64,000 nucleotides of DNA, from contig NZ_AP022582.1 in NCBI RefSeq assembly GCF_010731595.1, forward strand, positions 2,542,001-2,606,000. The letters are read 5' to 3'. Both the position numbers and the translations under genes were made by a program. The notes beneath the pieces were generated by a model. That model saw only the letters and a program-made list of their open reading frames with translations. It was not told where the DNA came from and searched no databases. This document shows positions 62,261 through 64,000 of this stretch, piece after piece. Numbering within the stretch: the first letter of the stretch is position 1; each line of letters starts with the position of its first letter. This DNA comes from Mycobacterium seoulense. Lineage in GTDB: Bacteria; Actinomycetota; Actinomycetes; Mycobacteriales; Mycobacteriaceae.

Positions 62261-63460
62261 TCAGGAGACCTTCTTGACCGGCGGCGCGTAAGCCGGCTTG
62301 CCCAGGCCCAACATGTACTGGGCGATCATGTTGCGGAACACCTCCAGCGTGCCGCCGTAGATCCCCACCAGTGGGGCGAACCGGTAGGCGTATTCGGCGC
62401 TGCCGTCATCGGCGGCCGCTTCGGTTCCGAACGGCAGCGCGGAGGCGGCCCCGAGGATGTCCATCAGTTCGGGAGAGATGTCGCGCATCGTTTGCGCGAT
62501 GGCGACCCGGCCGAAGATGCTCGGGGTGGCCAGCGCCGTCTCCAGCCGAGCGACGCAGCGGCCCAGCCGATATGCGACCGACGCGTCGTCAATCAGCCGG
62601 CGCCCGGCGCCGTCGGGGCGGGTCACCCGCGCCGCCGCGTTGTCCACCGCCTCGGACAGCGACCCGGCCTGGTGCATCATGATTGACGTGTCCTGCAGCC
62701 CGTCGGGGGCGGCGGCAACGGCGCCGTGCTCGACGTTGAGCGGTTCGCGCAGCACCGTCCAGCCGCCGTTCACCTCGCCCAGCCGGTACTTGTCGTCCAC
62801 GCGGACGTCGCTGTAGTAGACGATGTTGGTCCGATCGCCGTCCACCGTGCGGATACCCTGGATTTCGATGCCCGGCGAATCCAGCGGCACCAGGAACATG
62901 GTGAGACTCTTGTGCTTCGGCGCGTCCGGGGCGGTGTTGGCGATCAGGAAGACGTACTGGCAGTTGTGTGCTCCGGTGGTGAACATCTTGGAGCCATTAA
63001 TGACCCAGCTCGATCCATCCGCCTCACGCACCGCGCGGGTCTTACAGGTGGCGATATCGGAGCCGCCCTCGGGCTCGGTGTAGCCGAGGCATAATCGGAC
63101 CTCGCCGCTGAACACCTTCGGCAGTACCTCGTCACGCAGTTGCGGCGACCCGAACTTGTCCACCGAACGGGCCACCATCGCGGTCGTCCCCCACGTCACC
63201 CAGGGCACGTGTGCGCGCCGCTTCTCCAGCTCCCAGATGCGCCGCCGTACCCGGGTGAAGCCGCCGTCGGATTCCGGTTTCCACTCGGCCGCCAAATAGC
63301 CTGCGGCGCCGAACTTCAGGTGCAGACCTTCGTCGAAATTGTCGCCCGTCTCGCGGTCTCGACGCCTGATCTCCTCGGTCATGTGCGTGGCCAGAAAGCT
63401 GCGCGCTTGGTCGCGGAACGCCTGGTCTTCGTCGGACAGCTCGACGGGGGAGAAATCCAT
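62261..63460 (-). CDS. Acyl-CoA dehydrogenase (FadE-like)
   Basis: The 399 residues keep the full ACAD motifs: LGYTEPEGGSDIATCKTRAV, WVINGSKMFTTGA and the C-terminal IYGGTLEVFRNMIAQYMLG. It is an FAD-bearing subunit. The start is ATG at 63460 with GGAG about 7 bases upstream. The next ACAD gene upstream, 14 bases away on the same strand, is its likely heteromeric partner. Confidence 0.93.
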   Translation of the reverse strand: MDFSPVELSDEDQAFRDQARSFLATHMTEEIRRRDRETGDNFDEGLHLKFGAAGYLAAEWKPESDGGFTRVRRRIWELEKRRAHVPWVTWGTTAMVARSVDKFGSPQLRDEVLPKVFSGEVRLCLGYTEPEGGSDIATCKTRAVREADGSSWVINGSKMFTTGAHNCQYVFLIANTAPDAPKHKSLTMFLVPLDSPGIEIQGIRTVDGDRTNIVYYSDVRVDDKYRLGEVNGGWTVLREPLNVEHGAVAAAPDGLQDTSIMMHQAGSLSEAVDNAAARVTRPDGAGRRLIDDASVAYRLGRCVARLETALATPSIFGRVAIAQTMRDISPELMDILGAASALPFGTEAAADDGSAEYAYRFAPLVGIYGGTLEVFRNMIAQYMLGLGKPAYAPPVKKVS

Positions 63461-63474
63461 GATGTTGCTCCTTT

Positions 63475-64000
63475 CTACGCCGGCTGCGCCGCGGCCTCGC
63501 GGGCGGCCACGATCTCGGCGATCCGTTGGGCCGTGGCACCCGGATCGCCACCGGCGAGGGGCCACCCCCGGGCCCGTACCAGATACGCCGTCGCCGCGGC
63601 CTCGGCCGAAACCCCGAGGCCGCCTTGGATGTGGACCGCCATGGTCGCCGCCCTGGCGGCCTCCTCGGCCATGAAAACGAAGGCGGAGGGCGCCAATTCG
63701 GGTCGTTCTTCGGGTTCGTTGTCCAGGAACCAGGCGGCGCGTCGAGCCAGGTTACGTCCGCCTTGGACGGTGATGGCCATATTCGCAAGCGGGTGGGAGA
63801 TCGCCTGCAGCGTCGAGATGGGCACGCCCAGTGTGTAGCGCGTCTTGGCGAACTCGGCGGCGATGGTCATGGTCTCCTCTACCAGCCCGACGAGCGCCGC
63901 CGCGGTCAGCAGCCGCCATTCGTCCAGCGCCAGCCGGTAGCTCGCCAGCGCGTCGGGCCCCTCGGCGATGACCTCGCGGGTGTCGGCGACCGCCGGGTCC
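63475..64000 (-). CDS. Acyl-CoA dehydrogenase, C-terminal part (cut by right edge)
   Basis: The open frame runs in from the right edge and stops at 63475; 175 codons are visible. The C-terminal ACAD domain is recognisable by the helix with FAKTRYTLGVPISTLQAISH and the segment MAVHIQGGLGVSAEAAATAY. The N-terminal two domains are outside the window. It is probably the first gene of the two-gene ACAD unit with the gene at 62261. Confidence 0.9.
   Translation of the reverse strand, partial: DPAVADTREVIAEGPDALASYRLALDEWRLLTAAALVGLVEETMTIAAEFAKTRYTLGVPISTLQAISHPLANMAITVQGGRNLARRAAWFLDNEPEERPELAPSAFVFMAEEAARAATMAVHIQGGLGVSAEAAATAYLVRARGWPLAGGDPGATAQRIAEIVAAREAAAQPA

Overview
The window is high-GC, densely coded DNA from a Mycobacterium, most likely a slow-growing non-tuberculous species. 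The best anchors are the N-terminal part of the multifunctional fatty acid synthase FAS-I (fas, Rv2524c-like) with the Tat-exported DUF1906 protein (Rv2525c-like) immediately upstream, as in M. tuberculosis, and a full-length Rv1364c-like PAS/PP2C/kinase/STAS regulator. I found no rRNA, tRNA, insertion sequence, phage gene or CRISPR array.

Layout. 1-3.2 kb: fas 5' part, its long upstream region, and the DUF1906 gene. 3.2-8.4 kb: a MerR regulator divergent from a Rieske oxygenase, a CrtC/lipocalin-like protein and an aldehyde dehydrogenase. 8.4-12.8 kb: two MaoC-type hotdog proteins, a SnoaL-like protein, an acyl-CoA synthetase and a KshA-like Rieske oxygenase on the minus strand. 12.8-19.2 kb: P450 with its ferredoxin, a tandem-duplicated CaiB-type CoA transferase, a GntR regulator, an SDR and an LLM flavin enzyme. 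19.2-25 kb: a tightly coupled operon of four acyl-CoA dehydrogenases and an acyl-CoA synthetase. 25-28 kb: a small secreted protein, a TetR-hotdog fusion regulator and an amidohydrolase. 28-33 kb: a cytochrome b-molybdopterin oxidoreductase group and the Rv1364c-like regulator. 32.9-45.9 kb: an acyl-CoA dehydrogenase pair, a catalytically degenerate esterase-fold protein, a Rieske ferredoxin with two amidohydrolases, P450 with alcohol dehydrogenase, SDRs, a VOC protein, another P450 and an LLM enzyme. 46-59.3 kb: a carboxyltransferase, LLM enzyme, SnoaL, hydrolase, Baeyer-Villiger-type monooxygenase, Rieske oxygenase, isochorismatase-fold protein, hotdog protein, acyl-CoA synthetase, P450, CoA transferase and thiolase-like protein. 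59.3-62.2 kb: a divergent redox unit (tiny Cys protein, thioredoxin and AhpD-like protein versus a sulfide:quinone oxidoreductase-like flavoprotein and a 57-residue protein). 62.2-64 kb: another acyl-CoA dehydrogenase pair, cut by the right edge.

How the genes could work together. From about 3 to 59 kb the content is that of a catabolic island. Oxygenases (three Rieske oxygenases, four P450s, one BVMO) and their electron carriers would introduce oxygen. Alcohol and aldehyde dehydrogenases, SDRs and F420/LLM enzymes would oxidise the products. Acyl-CoA synthetases and CoA transferases would activate acids. Paired acyl-CoA dehydrogenases, MaoC hydratases and a thiolase-like enzyme would run beta-oxidation. 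Amidohydrolases and hydrolases would open or cleave rings. This resembles sterol or terpenoid degradation, but the substrate cannot be read from sequence. Most genes overlap by 4 bases (ATGA, GTGA or TTGA), so the operons are translationally coupled.

The main hidden structure is regulatory. The 8-mer TACnGTAA recurs in six promoter regions across 46 kb, a second dyad (GCTAT-N10-ATAGC) is shared by two divergent promoters, and a TetR protein fused to a thioesterase-like hotdog domain sits inside the island as a candidate acyl-CoA sensor. Several island proteins have lost catalytic residues while keeping their fold, notably the esterase-fold protein at 35.4 kb and one of the two tandem amidohydrolases.
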